Positions 26,539-35,300 of a DNA stretch of 40,569 nucleotides are shown piece by piece. Numbering within the stretch: position 1 is the first letter of the stretch; the number at the start of each line of letters is the position of its first letter. The DNA comes from Victivallis vadensis (lineage in GTDB: Bacteria; Verrucomicrobiota; Lentisphaeria; Victivallales; GWF2-50-93). Where the stretch lies: positions 1 to 40,569 of the forward strand of contig CAMCYE010000017.1 in the NCBI GenBank assembly GCA_945883805.1, in the 5' to 3' direction. The notes beneath the pieces were generated by a model. That model was not told the origin of the DNA. It worked only from the letters and a program-made list of their open reading frames with translations, and did not search any database. The position numbers were made by a program, and so were the translations under genes.

Positions 26539-28041
26539 ATGATTACCCCTGACAAAACCGATTTTAAAAGGCTTGCCTCCAAGGGCAATCTCATTCCTGT
26601 TTTCTGCGAAATCATCGCTGATACGGAAACCCCGGTTTCAGCATACAGGAAAATAGCATTCGACAAAAATGGCAGACCTTATCCTTATTCCTTCCTGCTT
26701 GAAAGCGTCGAGGGCGGGGAAAACATCGCACGCTATTCGTTCCTTGGCGCAAACCCGCTTTGCACATTCATTCACAAAAACGGAAAAGGCATCCTCAAAA
26801 GCGGCAAAAAAACCAGTCCGGTTTCCGGAAAAGACGCATTCGAGGAAATCCACAACATACTTGAAAAATACAAGCCGGTAAAATTGCCCGGACTTCCACC
26901 GTTCTCTGGTGGCGCAGTGGGTTACGTTTCATACGATATCGTCAGCGAAGTGGAACCAAGTGTTATCCAGCCGGGGAAAAAACCTGTTGACATCCCTGAG
27001 GCCGTTTTCATGATAACTGACTCTTTCCTGGTCTTCGACAAAGTCCGCCACACAATTAAAATAATCGTTCAGGCACATGTGGAAGACAAAAACAGCGCCG
27101 GCAGGGAATATGACAAGGCGGTTGCGAAAATAAAGGGAATCATCGAAAAACTCCGCAGCCCGCTCACCATGCCTCCGGCCAGCCTGGAAGTTTCATCCGA
27201 AAACATTGAATTCAAATCAAACAAGACATATGGCGAATACTGCGAAATGGTGAAGAAGACAAAGAAATACATTCTGGACGGCGACATCATACAGGCCGTT
27301 ATTTCACAGAGGTTCTCAGCAAAAATAGATGTTTCCCCCTTCTCTGTCTACAGGGCGCTCAGGATGCTGAACCCCTCCCCGTACATGTTCATCCTGAACT
27401 GCGGCGGATTCTCCCTTGTGGGCGCATCCCCGGAACTCAATGCGAAATGTCTGAACAGGGAAATAACCGTGCGCCCCATTGCCGGAACAAGGAAACGCGG
27501 AGAAACGCCGGAGGAAGATGCAAAACTCGAAAAAGAACTCCTGGCAGATCCGAAGGAGCGCGCCGAACATATCATGCTCGTGGATCTCGCGAGGAACGAC
27601 ATCGGGCGGATCGCCGAGACAGGAACCATAAATGTCGACGAACTCATGATAGTCGAAAAATACAGCCATGTCATGCACATCGTTTCCGACGTAAAAGGGA
27701 AACTTGATAAGAAACTCGACTCTGATTCCGTTATGCGCTCGACTTTCCCGGCGGGCACCCTGAGCGGTGCCCCGAAAATCAGGGCGATGCAGATCATAAG
27801 CGAACTCGAAAAGGAAAAACGCGGCGCATACGGCGGCGCCGTAGCCTATTACTCTTTTGACGGGAACGTCGACTCCTGCATAACCATACGCACAGCGCTG
27901 ATAAAAGACGGGACAGTTTATATCCAGTCCGGCGGCGGAATCGTAGCGGACTCAGTCCCGAAAAGTGAATTTGAAGAGACCTGCAACAAGGCTAAGGCAA
28001 TGATGAAGGCCATCTCCATGGCAAGGAATTTCGAGCAATAG
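26539..28041 (+). CDS. trpE: Anthranilate synthase component I
   Basis: A 500-residue chorismate-using enzyme that makes anthranilate with a TrpG glutaminase subunit, the first step of tryptophan synthesis. The tryptophan feedback site LLES is at residues 53-56 (YSFLLESVEGGENIARYSFLG). The chorismate-binding domain carries PIAGTRKRGETPEED, DLARNDIGRIAE and FPAGTLSGAPKIRAMQII, and the C-terminal IQSGGGIVADS block is intact. Length and feedback motif favour TrpE over PabB. trpG is not adjacent. The ATG follows GGAGGA. Confidence 0.95.
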   Translation: MITPDKTDFKRLASKGNLIPVFCEIIADTETPVSAYRKIAFDKNGRPYPYSFLLESVEGGENIARYSFLGANPLCTFIHKNGKGILKSGKKTSPVSGKDAFEEIHNILEKYKPVKLPGLPPFSGGAVGYVSYDIVSEVEPSVIQPGKKPVDIPEAVFMITDSFLVFDKVRHTIKIIVQAHVEDKNSAGREYDKAVAKIKGIIEKLRSPLTMPPASLEVSSENIEFKSNKTYGEYCEMVKKTKKYILDGDIIQAVISQRFSAKIDVSPFSVYRALRMLNPSPYMFILNCGGFSLVGASPELNAKCLNREITVRPIAGTRKRGETPEEDAKLEKELLADPKERAEHIMLVDLARNDIGRIAETGTINVDELMIVEKYSHVMHIVSDVKGKLDKKLDSDSVMRSTFPAGTLSGAPKIRAMQIISELEKEKRGAYGGAVAYYSFDGNVDSCITIRTALIKDGTVYIQSGGGIVADSVPKSEFEETCNKAKAMMKAISMARNFEQ

Positions 28042-28078
28042 TTTTTCCGGAAACAATGAAATTGTTTCCAGAAAAACT
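28040..28078 (+). terminator. Stem-loop overlapping the trpE stop codon
   Basis: An 18-bp stem (AGTTTTTCCGGAAACAAT with ATTGTTTCCAGAAAAACT, one G-U pair) has a GAA loop. The first arm begins inside the TAG stop. No T-tract follows, so it may be a transcript-end stabiliser and not a classical terminator. Confidence 0.65.
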
Positions 28079-28154
28079 GTACGAGAAAATCTTGTTGGAG
28101 TTCATAGCTAGAGCCTCCTCGAAAAGGTAATCTCGAAATGAAACTTGTCTTAAA

Positions 28155-28258
28155 AAGTAACACAGGCTTCAGCCTGTAGTCAAATTAATCGGGAAACACA
28201 AGGAAAATTGCAGGCTAAAGCCCGCATTACTATAATTCAACTTTGAATTTCCCATACG
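28155..28258 (+). repeat. 104-bp palindromic repeat, copy 2
   Basis: The near twin of 22456-22557, with the same order of CACAGGCTTCAGCCTG, AAATTAATC, GCAGGCTAAAGCCCGC and a terminal 20-base tag (28238-28258). It sits between trpE and the response-regulator gene. Confidence 0.8.
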
Positions 28259-28264
28259 ATCTAC

Positions 28265-28963
28265 TTAGAGGATGGTGCACTGGACGCTGCTCTCAATGAT
28301 TCCTGCGGAAATCGCATAGCGGACAAGGCCGGAGGTGTCGTGGATATCCAATTTATGCATCACGCTCTGCCGATGTTTCTCAACGGTCTTGATACTGATG
28401 CCAAGGTCGTCTGCGACCTCTTTGTTGGAACGGCCTTCGGCAACTAGCTGGAGCACCTCCCGTTCGCGCGAGGACAGATGCGCATCTGTTTTCGTCCTGT
28501 GACCGGCGCGGGTGAAGCGGGGTGTCGGGCCAGACTCTTCCTGATTCTGATTGCTTAAACGCCTGTCGATTGACGGACTGTAGAAAAACTTCCCCTTATG
28601 TATTTCCCTGATCGCCTTGGCGAGGATGTGGGCGGAGGTTTGTTTTATCAGATATCCCTGCGCTCCGATTGCCGCCACCTGCCCGACATAGGCGTCGTCG
28701 GCGTGCGCGGAGAGGATCAACACCTTCGGAGGAGGGATAATCTGCTGGAGAATCCGCTTGGCGGCCTCCATGCCGTTAAGTTGCGGCATCGCAAGATCCA
28801 TGACGACGACGGCGGGCCGAAGCTCCAATGCAAGTTTCACCGCCTGCAATCCGTTGACCGCTTCGCCGACAATCTCAAAGTCACCTTCTATTTCCAGGAG
28901 CGCCTTAAGTCCCTCTCGGACGATCAAGTGGTCGTCGGCCAGCAAAACAGTAATTTTTTTCAT
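28265..28963 (-). CDS. NarL/FixJ-type response regulator
   Basis: A 232-residue cytoplasmic transcription regulator. The receiver domain (1-125) has acidic pocket D10/D11, phospho-acceptor D56 (VVVMDLAMP) and lysine K106 region (YLIKQT). A linker (about 130-165) is followed by a LuxR-type helix-turn-helix (LSSREREVLQLVAEGRSNKE then GISIKTVEKHRQSVMHKL). All phosphorylation residues are intact. The partner kinase gene lies upstream on the same strand at 29292-30140, separated by about 330 bases that hold a palindromic repeat and the ACTTAACCGGCTACGCC tag. It is a candidate for the regulator that reads the conserved operators in this window, but nothing in the sequence proves it. Confidence 0.93.
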   Translation of the reverse strand: MKKITVLLADDHLIVREGLKALLEIEGDFEIVGEAVNGLQAVKLALELRPAVVVMDLAMPQLNGMEAAKRILQQIIPPPKVLILSAHADDAYVGQVAAIGAQGYLIKQTSAHILAKAIREIHKGKFFYSPSIDRRLSNQNQEESGPTPRFTRAGHRTKTDAHLSSREREVLQLVAEGRSNKEVADDLGISIKTVEKHRQSVMHKLDIHDTSGLVRYAISAGIIESSVQCTIL

Positions 28964-29091
28964 ATTTTTACCCGATATCCAATATGGTTTTAGTTTTTTT
29001 AACTTAACCGGCTACGCCGGGGTTTAAGATATTTTGACAGGATAATAGGATTCCAAGGATATTCATATCTGTCCGCATTCATCAAGAAAAG

Positions 29092-29160
29092 AACGCGTCA
29101 GCAGAGTGACGCGGCTACAGTCCGCCTAGGCGGATAGCCACGTCACTCTGCTGACGTGCT
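29092..29160. repeat. Long-hairpin repeat, GCAGAGTGACG family, copy 1
   Basis: A stem of about 25 bp (arms 29093-29117 and 29135-29160) surrounds an inner perfect palindrome TCCGCCTAGGCGGA (29120-29133). A second copy lies at about 37408-37475. Confidence 0.85.
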
Positions 29161-29291
29161 CTCTGATTGCAATTTAGTATTCAAATCCAATTTATCCCGT
29201 TATCCTGTCTAAAATACAATTTCCTATCCGTGAACTTAATCGGCTTTGCCAGGACTTGTGCGCCGCAGTGTACGGTTCACCACATCATCTC

Positions 29292-30140
29292 CTACGCACA
29301 CACTTCCAAACCCGCCTTGCCGCCGCTCCGGATCGGTATTTTCACTCTGACGGCGGTGCCTTTACCCGGTGCGGATTCTATGGAGAAAGCGCCTCCGATA
29401 AGTTCCACCCGTTCACGCATTCCAATAATGCCCAATGCTCCGCGCCGCTTCAAGCCGAGTGCGTGATTCACATCAAACGATTTGCCGTTGTCACTTATCT
29501 CCATGCAGATTCCGTCGGACTGTACCCGGATGGACACTTTCGCCTGGCTGGCTTGCGCATGTTTGGTGACATTGGTGAGCGCCTCCTGTGCGACGCGGAA
29601 AAGCATCGTCCGTTTGAGATTGCTCAACTGTTCAATCCTATCGGCCGTCATGGATGTGAAATGGATTTGAAGACCGGTCCGTTTCCCGAACTCCTTCATA
29701 AAGGCGAGGAGTGCCGGAACTAACCCGAGGTCGTCCAGCATCGCCGGACGCAGTTCGCGTGCGAAGCGGTGTACTGCAGCAACCGACTTTTCAACCAGCC
29801 GCTGTGTGATGGAAATCTTCTTTTTCAGATTTCCGGAATTATTGGTGGCCTCTATTTTCAGGGCGGCGAGCCTGACATTTATGCCGGTCAGTATCTGGCT
29901 GATATCATCATGCAGTTCGCGGCTGATGTGTTTACGTTCTTCTTCCTGCGCCAGCAAAATCTGGTGCGACAGATGCCGCAACTGTTCCTGCATGAGACAC
30001 GACTCCGCCAGAAGTTTATCATAATGCCGTTGGCTTTTCCTGAGAGCCACGTCCGCCGTCTTCCTCTTGACGGTTTCACAGTGCAGACGTTTTCTCGCGT
30101 TGGTCAGTTCAAGCTCAAGGCGGTGCGACTTTGTGTTCAC
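29292..30140 (-). CDS. NarX/DegS-type soluble sensor histidine kinase
   Basis: A 282-residue HisKA_3 kinase. The N-terminal coiled coil (about 5-65) leads into the dimerisation and phospho-acceptor helix EERKHISRELHDDISQIL, with H77. An HATPase domain follows, with N-box NVTKHA, G1 DNGKSFD and G2 GIIGMRERVELIGG. No membrane segment is present, so it is cytosolic or relies on a partner. It starts with GTG at 30140 (TGGAG ten bases upstream). A small ORF with one membrane helix lies immediately upstream (30192-30332) and could be a separated sensor part. The likely partner is the NarL-type regulator at 28265-28963. Confidence 0.9.
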   Translation of the reverse strand: MNTKSHRLELELTNARKRLHCETVKRKTADVALRKSQRHYDKLLAESCLMQEQLRHLSHQILLAQEEERKHISRELHDDISQILTGINVRLAALKIEATNNSGNLKKKISITQRLVEKSVAAVHRFARELRPAMLDDLGLVPALLAFMKEFGKRTGLQIHFTSMTADRIEQLSNLKRTMLFRVAQEALTNVTKHAQASQAKVSIRVQSDGICMEISDNGKSFDVNHALGLKRRGALGIIGMRERVELIGGAFSIESAPGKGTAVRVKIPIRSGGKAGLEVCA

Positions 30141-30191
30141 AGGAAAGACTCCATTTATATATGGAAGAACTTAACCGACAAAAACTTAAAA

Positions 30192-30332
30192 TCAACTGCT
30201 CGTCTGAAATCCCGCAGTCTTATGCATAAAGATTCTGGCGAGTGACCGCTTCCAGAGGAACCCGAGAAAAATCGACAGGATGGTGAAAAAAAACGCCCCG
30301 ATCACACAGGCGACCCGTGCTTTTTTAACCAA
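30192..30332 (-). CDS. Small single-pass membrane protein (non-ATG start)
   Basis: An overlooked frame of 46 codons, read as VKKARVACVIGAFFFTILS then IFLGFLWKRSLARIF, ending in FQTSS. It has one strong membrane helix with basic flanks. A TTG at 30332 has GGAAGAG six bases upstream. The same frame stays open and protein-like back to 30452 (GQNTYNIGKIRIDAGELEL before the TTG) but has no ATG. A separate ATG with GGGGAAGAG ahead of it opens a different 24-codon frame that ends near the TTG. It may be a real small protein, or the remnant of a sensor kinase N terminus after frameshift. It lies 51 bases upstream of the histidine kinase gene. Confidence 0.4.
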   Translation of the reverse strand: MVKKARVACVIGAFFFTILSIFLGFLWKRSLARIFMHKTAGFQTSS

Positions 30333-31030
30333 TATCAGCTCTTCCCGGCCCAGCCGCAGCTCCAATTCACCTGCGTCAATCCGGATTTTCCCAATATTAT
30401 AAGTGTTTTGCCCATAATCTCTTCCCCGTTGGAATGCGCCTGACAGAATCTGTCAGTTGAAAATCTTTTCTACAATAAACCGCCGGAATCCGGATTTCCA
30501 AATGTCCAAACCCTTTTCCAACTCCAGAGCTCCTTCTCAAATCTTCACTCTGAAATTCGTTTTCCACTTTCTAAATTCCACCTTCGGATCTCCTAACTTT
30601 CCCTCGCTTTCCCCTCATCGGTTGGATATTCATTTTTGCGCAGATTTACCCGCCTCCGGCGGCGCCGTAGGTTTATGCGCCGTGGCATGCGACCAGGGCT
30701 TGACTGCGCTTTTAAACTAAGCGAAGCGCAGCAAGAGGCGGGTAAACACCTTGCTGGCATCTTTTTTAATGTGGAACAGGCGTCTCGCCTGTTCTTCAAG
30801 AAGAAAAAAATTAAGAACAGGCGAGACGCCTGTACCACACTCTTTTAATTAAGAACGCCTAAGCATCAAACTTTGAAATTCCTAAACTATGAACTTAACC
30901 GGCTTCGCCGTGACTTGTTTTGACGCTTAGCATATATGGATTGCTATGCAATCATGCCGTAAAATCCCAGCGAATCCGGCCAACTTGATTCACCCCACTC
31001 CCAAATCACCGGATCATTCAATCCCCATAG
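30333..31030. other. Repeat-filled gap before the lipoprotein promoter
   Basis: Beyond the possible extension of the small membrane ORF (to 30452), I see no gene. It contains a truncated MITE-like copy (about 30490-30628), a TTTACCCGCC...GACCAGGGC element (30647-30700), the long hairpin at 30771-30838, the 20-base tag (30868-30887) and the GAACTTAACCGGCTTCGCC tag (30893-30911). Confidence 0.6.
30771..30838. repeat. Long-hairpin repeat, TACAGGCGTCTCGCC family, copy 2
   Basis: A 26-bp inverted repeat (arms 30771-30796 and 30813-30838, one mismatch) with a 16-base A-rich loop. Same family as 8773-8835. Confidence 0.88.
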
Positions 31031-31095
31031 GGTGTTCACCCCACTTGGAAGTAGGTGTACACCCCATATCACGAAGGCAGGACGCACACTACGGT
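31030..31095 (+). promoter_or_regulatory. Tandem operators plus -10 element (copy 2)
   Basis: Two dyads, GGGTGTTCACCCCA (31030-31043) and AGGTGTACACCCCAT (31053-31067), repeat with a 23-bp period. The second is followed exactly 21 bases later by CTACGGT (31089-31095). A weaker third half-match (TTCACCCCA, 30989-30997) lies exactly 46 bases (two periods) upstream of the first. The inferred transcript start is near 31102. It drives the two lipoprotein genes at 31243 and 31729. Confidence 0.75.
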
Positions 31096-31242
31096 ATTCT
31101 CCAGGATCAAGAAACAAGAACTAATCCGAAGGTCGAAAGAAAGGAGGCTCAACAATCAAGATGCCGGCGACTCGGGGAGGCATGACAGTACGAACAGTAG
31201 TTTGACAATAAAACAATCACCAAACACGAAAAGGAAATGAAT

Positions 31243-31650
31243 ATGAAAACTCTAATCGCAATTTTTATGCTGGCTGGCTTGGTCGTAGTATCGGGATGCT
31301 GGAGCACGCAGGAAAGTACCCAGGGCGGTATCGCTCCGGTAAATGAGGAATTCAGCATCACCGTCCCGTCAACCACCACAATCAAACAGGGCGAGCAGGC
31401 AGCCATTACTGTCACTCTGAACAGAGGCGCCTTTTTCAAACGTGACGTGCAGTTGGATCTCAAAGCGGACGGAATCGCCATACTGCCTACAGAAATACTG
31501 GTCAAAGCGAGCGACAAGCCCGATGTAAAAGTCCAGCTTACAGTAGCTAAAATCGCCGCTATCGGCGATTACCGTGTCTCCGTCACCGGAACTCCGTCAA
31601 GCGGAAAAGCAGCCTCGACAGTATTCATTGTCAAGGTTATAGCCCAGTAA
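31243..31650 (+). CDS. Lipoprotein with Ig-like beta-sandwich
   Basis: A 135-residue predicted lipoprotein. The signal peptide (1-18) ends in lipobox VSGC, with the lipidated Cys at residue 19. The mature part is a single domain of about 90 residues rich in alternating beta residues (FSITVPSTTTIKQGEQAAITV, then VKVQLTVAKIAAIGDYRVSV and ASTVFIVKV). It looks like an Ig-like or NPCBM-associated-type beta-sandwich, as seen in secreted proteins that bind partners at the cell surface. No specific family is recognised. The ATG at 31243 is preferred over one two codons upstream because AAGGAA lies at the right distance. It is downstream of tandem operator copy 2. Confidence 0.75.
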   Translation: MKTLIAIFMLAGLVVVSGCWSTQESTQGGIAPVNEEFSITVPSTTTIKQGEQAAITVTLNRGAFFKRDVQLDLKADGIAILPTEILVKASDKPDVKVQLTVAKIAAIGDYRVSVTGTPSSGKAASTVFIVKVIAQ

Positions 31651-31661
31651 TTTCAATGCTC

Positions 31662-31693
31662 TTGCAGTGCCGCCCGCACTGGCGGCACTGCAA
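31662..31693 (+). terminator. Stem-loop between the two lipoprotein genes
   Basis: A 13-bp perfect stem TTGCAGTGCCGCC / GGCGGCACTGCAA with a CGCACT loop lies 12 bases after the first lipoprotein stop. Without a T-tract it could be a partial terminator or an RNA-stability element within the operon. Confidence 0.55.
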
Positions 31694-31728
31694 CCAACTA
31701 CGAAAAAAACAAAAAAAGGGAAATTAAA

Positions 31729-32124
31729 ATGAAGAAATTAATTATGCTCGCAGTGATGGCAGTCATCGCCGCCGGATTCTTTGCCGCGTGCGCATCGGTT
31801 CCAAAACACAGCAATATGACCGGTAGCTGGAAATACACATTCGAAGAAAACGGCAAAGATGGAGTCTATAAGGGGACAATGACCATAGCCCAGAATTCCT
31901 ACAAGCTGAGCGGCAAATGCAATGACGCCTTTGGCGAATTTGAACTCTCCGGTTCCATCTCGGAAAACGGCCCAAAATTCCTGCTTGACGGGAAACGCAG
32001 CGACCTGAAACGCAACTTCCATCTGAACGGCGTACTGTCCTCCGACAATGAATTCGAAGGCACTTACAGCACCGACCAGAATACATCGGGCACAATGAAG
32101 GGAACCAGAGTCAGCGCCGACTGA
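31729..32124 (+). CDS. Small lipoprotein, beta-rich
   Basis: A 131-residue predicted lipoprotein. The signal peptide ends in lipobox FAAC (Cys at about 21). The mature part is a repetitive beta structure (MTGSWKYTFEENG, YKGTMTIAQNSYKLSGKC, FELSGSISENG, FEGTYSTDQNTSGTMKGT), like a lipocalin-like or META/DUF-type small barrel. The family is not identified with certainty. It probably sits in the periplasmic leaflet or outer membrane. It lies 78 bases after the first lipoprotein and likely shares its transcript. It is followed by a GC-rich stem-loop. Confidence 0.75.
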   Translation: MKKLIMLAVMAVIAAGFFAACASVPKHSNMTGSWKYTFEENGKDGVYKGTMTIAQNSYKLSGKCNDAFGEFELSGSISENGPKFLLDGKRSDLKRNFHLNGVLSSDNEFEGTYSTDQNTSGTMKGTRVSAD

Positions 32125-32145
32125 TTTTTTTTTAAGGTATGACAA

Positions 32146-32182
32146 ATCCGCAATCCCCCGGCGCAAACCGGGGGTTGCGGAT
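32146..32182 (+). terminator. GC-rich stem-loop after the second lipoprotein
   Basis: ATCCGCAATCCCCCGG pairs with CCGGGGGTTGCGGAT around a CGCAAA loop (about 15 bp, one bulge). It separates the lipoprotein operon from the operator of the hybrid kinase gene. No T-tract follows. Confidence 0.6.
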
Positions 32183-32203
32183 GAATCCTTATAACGGAAT
32201 GGT

Positions 32204-32246
32204 AGGTGTTCACCCCATAGCAAACGGTGCGCACGCGTGCTATGAT
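32204..32246 (+). promoter_or_regulatory. Operator plus -10 element (copy 3)
   Basis: AGGTGTTCACCCCAT (32204-32218) is followed exactly 21 bases later by CTATGAT (32240-32246). TATGAT is the best -10 match of the four copies. Only one dyad is present; no second site is seen 23 bp upstream, where the preceding stem-loop lies. The inferred start is near 32253, giving a leader of about 60 bases for the hybrid kinase. Confidence 0.75.
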
Positions 32247-32314
32247 GATTTCAATTTCAAAGTTTTGCCTGATACTGGACGCACAGTCTAATTTAAGAAA
32301 AAAGGATACTGCCG

Positions 32315-35300
32315 ATGCAAACGGTTCATAAGATTGTTACCTGGCTTTCCGTGGCGGTTCTACTGGTGGTCGCACTGGGGGTGCTGGTATCATTCCAAGC
32401 TTTCAAACAAATGAAGGAAGCGTCCGAAGAGAGAAAACATACCTTCATTGTAATAAACAGCGCGGACGATCTGCTGTCCGCATTGAAAGATGCCGAGACT
32501 GCCCAGCGCGGTTATGCGCTCACCGGAGACGAGGCGTTTCTGAGACCGTATCTGGCAGTGTGCGACAATATCAGAGGCCAACTGAAAGAATTGCGCGAAC
32601 TCACCCTGCTCCGTGATGCCCATAAGCATCTGGATGCGCTTGCCCCTCTGATGGATGCGAAAATGACCGAAATGTCGCATGTCATTGACTTGAGCCGCAA
32701 GAATGACATGTCTGCCGTGCAGGCGGCTGTTAGCGGCGGTGGGGGTAAACGGCTGATGGATTCGATCCGCGCCGAGATGAAGGGCTTCATCCAGATAGAG
32801 GAGAACGCACTGGTTCAGCGCGATGCAAAGTTCCAGTCGGATATGCGCCGTCTGTTTGCCTTCATGGCAATCGCAAGTTTGTTTACACTGTTTCTCGCTT
32901 TTTCCTTCGCCTGGCTGATGTACCGAGAATCACAGCAAAGGCTGAAGAACCTGCTCCATCTTGAGACACAGCGTCTGCTCCAGGTACAGGAGGAGCTGAA
33001 TAAACAGCTCCAGAAGGTCAACTACACTTTACAGATCAGCGAGGAAAAACTCGCAGTCACGCTCAACTCCATTGGCGATGGAGTCATCGCAACCGATGCC
33101 GACGGACGGGTTACGCTCCTGAACCCGCTTGCCGAAAAACTCACCGGCTGGATGCTGACGGAAGCCGCCGGCCTCCAGATAGACGAGATTTTCCACATCA
33201 TCAACCAGGAAACCCGTAAACCCTCCACCGTCCCAGTAAAAGAAACCCTGGAGAAAGGCACGATTCAAGGTCTGGCGAACCACACCATACTGATTGCACG
33301 CGACGGCAGTGAATGCGTCATCGCCGACAGTTGCGCACCGATTCGGAACCGTGACGGGCGGGTGATCGGCGCCGTGCTGGTGTTCCGCGACGTCACTGAG
33401 GGGAGAGAGATAGAGATCGGGATGGAAAAGACACTGAAAGAACTTGCGATCATTAAAAAATCCGCAGATGAAGCCAGTGAATTCGCGGAAAACCTGATCA
33501 ACACCGTACGTGAACCCCTGATCGCTCTTGACCAGGATCTGAGGGTGGTTAAAGCCAGCCGTTCATTCTATGATTTCTTCAAGGTGACCACGGATGAGAC
33601 TATAGGGAAGCTTATATATGATCTCGGAAACCACCAGTGGGATATCCCAAAGCTGAGGGAACTTCTGGAAACCATCCTTCCAGAAAAAGCGACTTTCGAC
33701 AACTATCAAGTCGAACATGACTTCTCAACCATCGGCAGACGCATAATGCTTCTGAATGCCCGGCAGATTCAACGGGTGCTGGGAAAAGAACGGATCATCC
33801 TTCTCGCCATCGAGGACATCACCGAACGCAAGCAGGCCGAAGAGGAGTTGCTCAAGGCGGGGGCTTTGCAGAGTGCGATTTTCAACAGCGCGAATTTCTC
33901 GAGCATCGCCACCGACGCGGCGGGCGTCATCCAGATTTTCAACGTGGGCGCGGAACGAATGCTTGGCTATGCGGCCGCTGACGTGATGAACAAAATCACA
34001 CCTGCCGACATTTCCGATCCGCAGGAAGTAATTGTCCGTGCTAAGACATTGAGCGCGGAACTCGGCACACCGATCACACCTGGATTCGAGGCGCTGGTAT
34101 TCAAGGCATCACGCGGCATCGAGGATATCTACGAGCTGACCTACATCCGCAAGGACGGCAGCCGATTCCCGGCGGTCGTATCGGTCACAGCACTGCGCGA
34201 CGCTCAAAACACAATCATCGGCTATCTGCTGATCGGAACTGACAATACCGCACGGAAACAGATCGAAGCGGAACAGAAGAAACTCGATCAGCGCCTCCGC
34301 GACCAGCAGTTCTATACCCGATCCCTTATCGAATCCAACATCGACGCGATAATGACCACCGATCCGTCCAGTAGCATCACCGATGTCAATCGGCAGATGG
34401 AATCTCTCACTGGCTGTACGCGCGACGAACTGATCGGCGCGCCGTTCAAAAATTACTTCACCGATCCGGAAGAGGCCGAGGCAAGCATCAAACTGGTGCT
34501 GAGCAAAAAGAAAGTCAAAGACTACGAACTCACCATCCGCGCCAGAGACGGCAAGGAAACCGTGGTTTCCTTCAACGCCAACACCTTCTATGACCGCGAC
34601 AGGACGTTGCAGGGCGTGTTCGCCACCGCACGCGATGTCACGGAACGCAAACGCAGCGAGAAGGCGCTCCAGGAAACGAACATCGCACTTGAAGGCGCAA
34701 AGTCCGTGGCGGAAAAAGCGAACCTCGCAAAATCGGATTTCCTTTCCAGCATGAGCCACGAATTGCGAAGTCCGCTAAATGCGATACTCGGTTTCGCACA
34801 ACTGATGGATTCGGCATCCCCTCTGCCGACAGACACGCAGAAGGAGAACATCGCACAGATCCTACAGGCGGGGTGGCATCTGCTGAAACTAATTAACGAA
34901 ATCCTGGATCTCGCCGTAATCGAATCCGGAAAGGTTTCACTATCGCGTGAGTCGGTTTCCTTGTTCGATCTCATGTCCGAATGTCAGACCATGATGGAAC
35001 CGCAGGCTAAACAACGTGGCATCAGTATGACGTTCCCGAAGTTCGTCAAACCACTGTTCGTCAGCGCAGACCGGACCCGCTTAAAACAAATTGTCATCAA
35101 CCTTCTCTCCAATGCGATCAAATACAACAAAGAGGGCGGATCGGTTTCCGTAGACTGCACAGTCCGCACATCGAAACGCATCCGCATCAGCGTAGCCGAC
35201 ACCGGTGCCGGACTGCATCCGGAAAAACTGGCACAGCTATTCCAGCCGTTCAATCGTCTCGGACAGGAGGCGGGCACTGTGGCGGGCACGGGCATAGGTC

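Noticed and set aside
31161..31205. 14-codon frame (MPATRGG...) before the first lipoprotein gene as a leader peptide
   Set aside because: AAAGGAGG lies too far upstream (about 13 bases) and the peptide has no informative codon run.
31202..31207. TTGACA as a -35 box for the lipoprotein gene
   Set aside because: No -10 hexamer at the right distance; the start codon lies only 36 bases on.
34109..34759. 216-codon minus-strand frame inside the hybrid kinase
   Set aside because: Antisense to PAS/HisKA coding sequence; low-complexity Phe/Asp translation.
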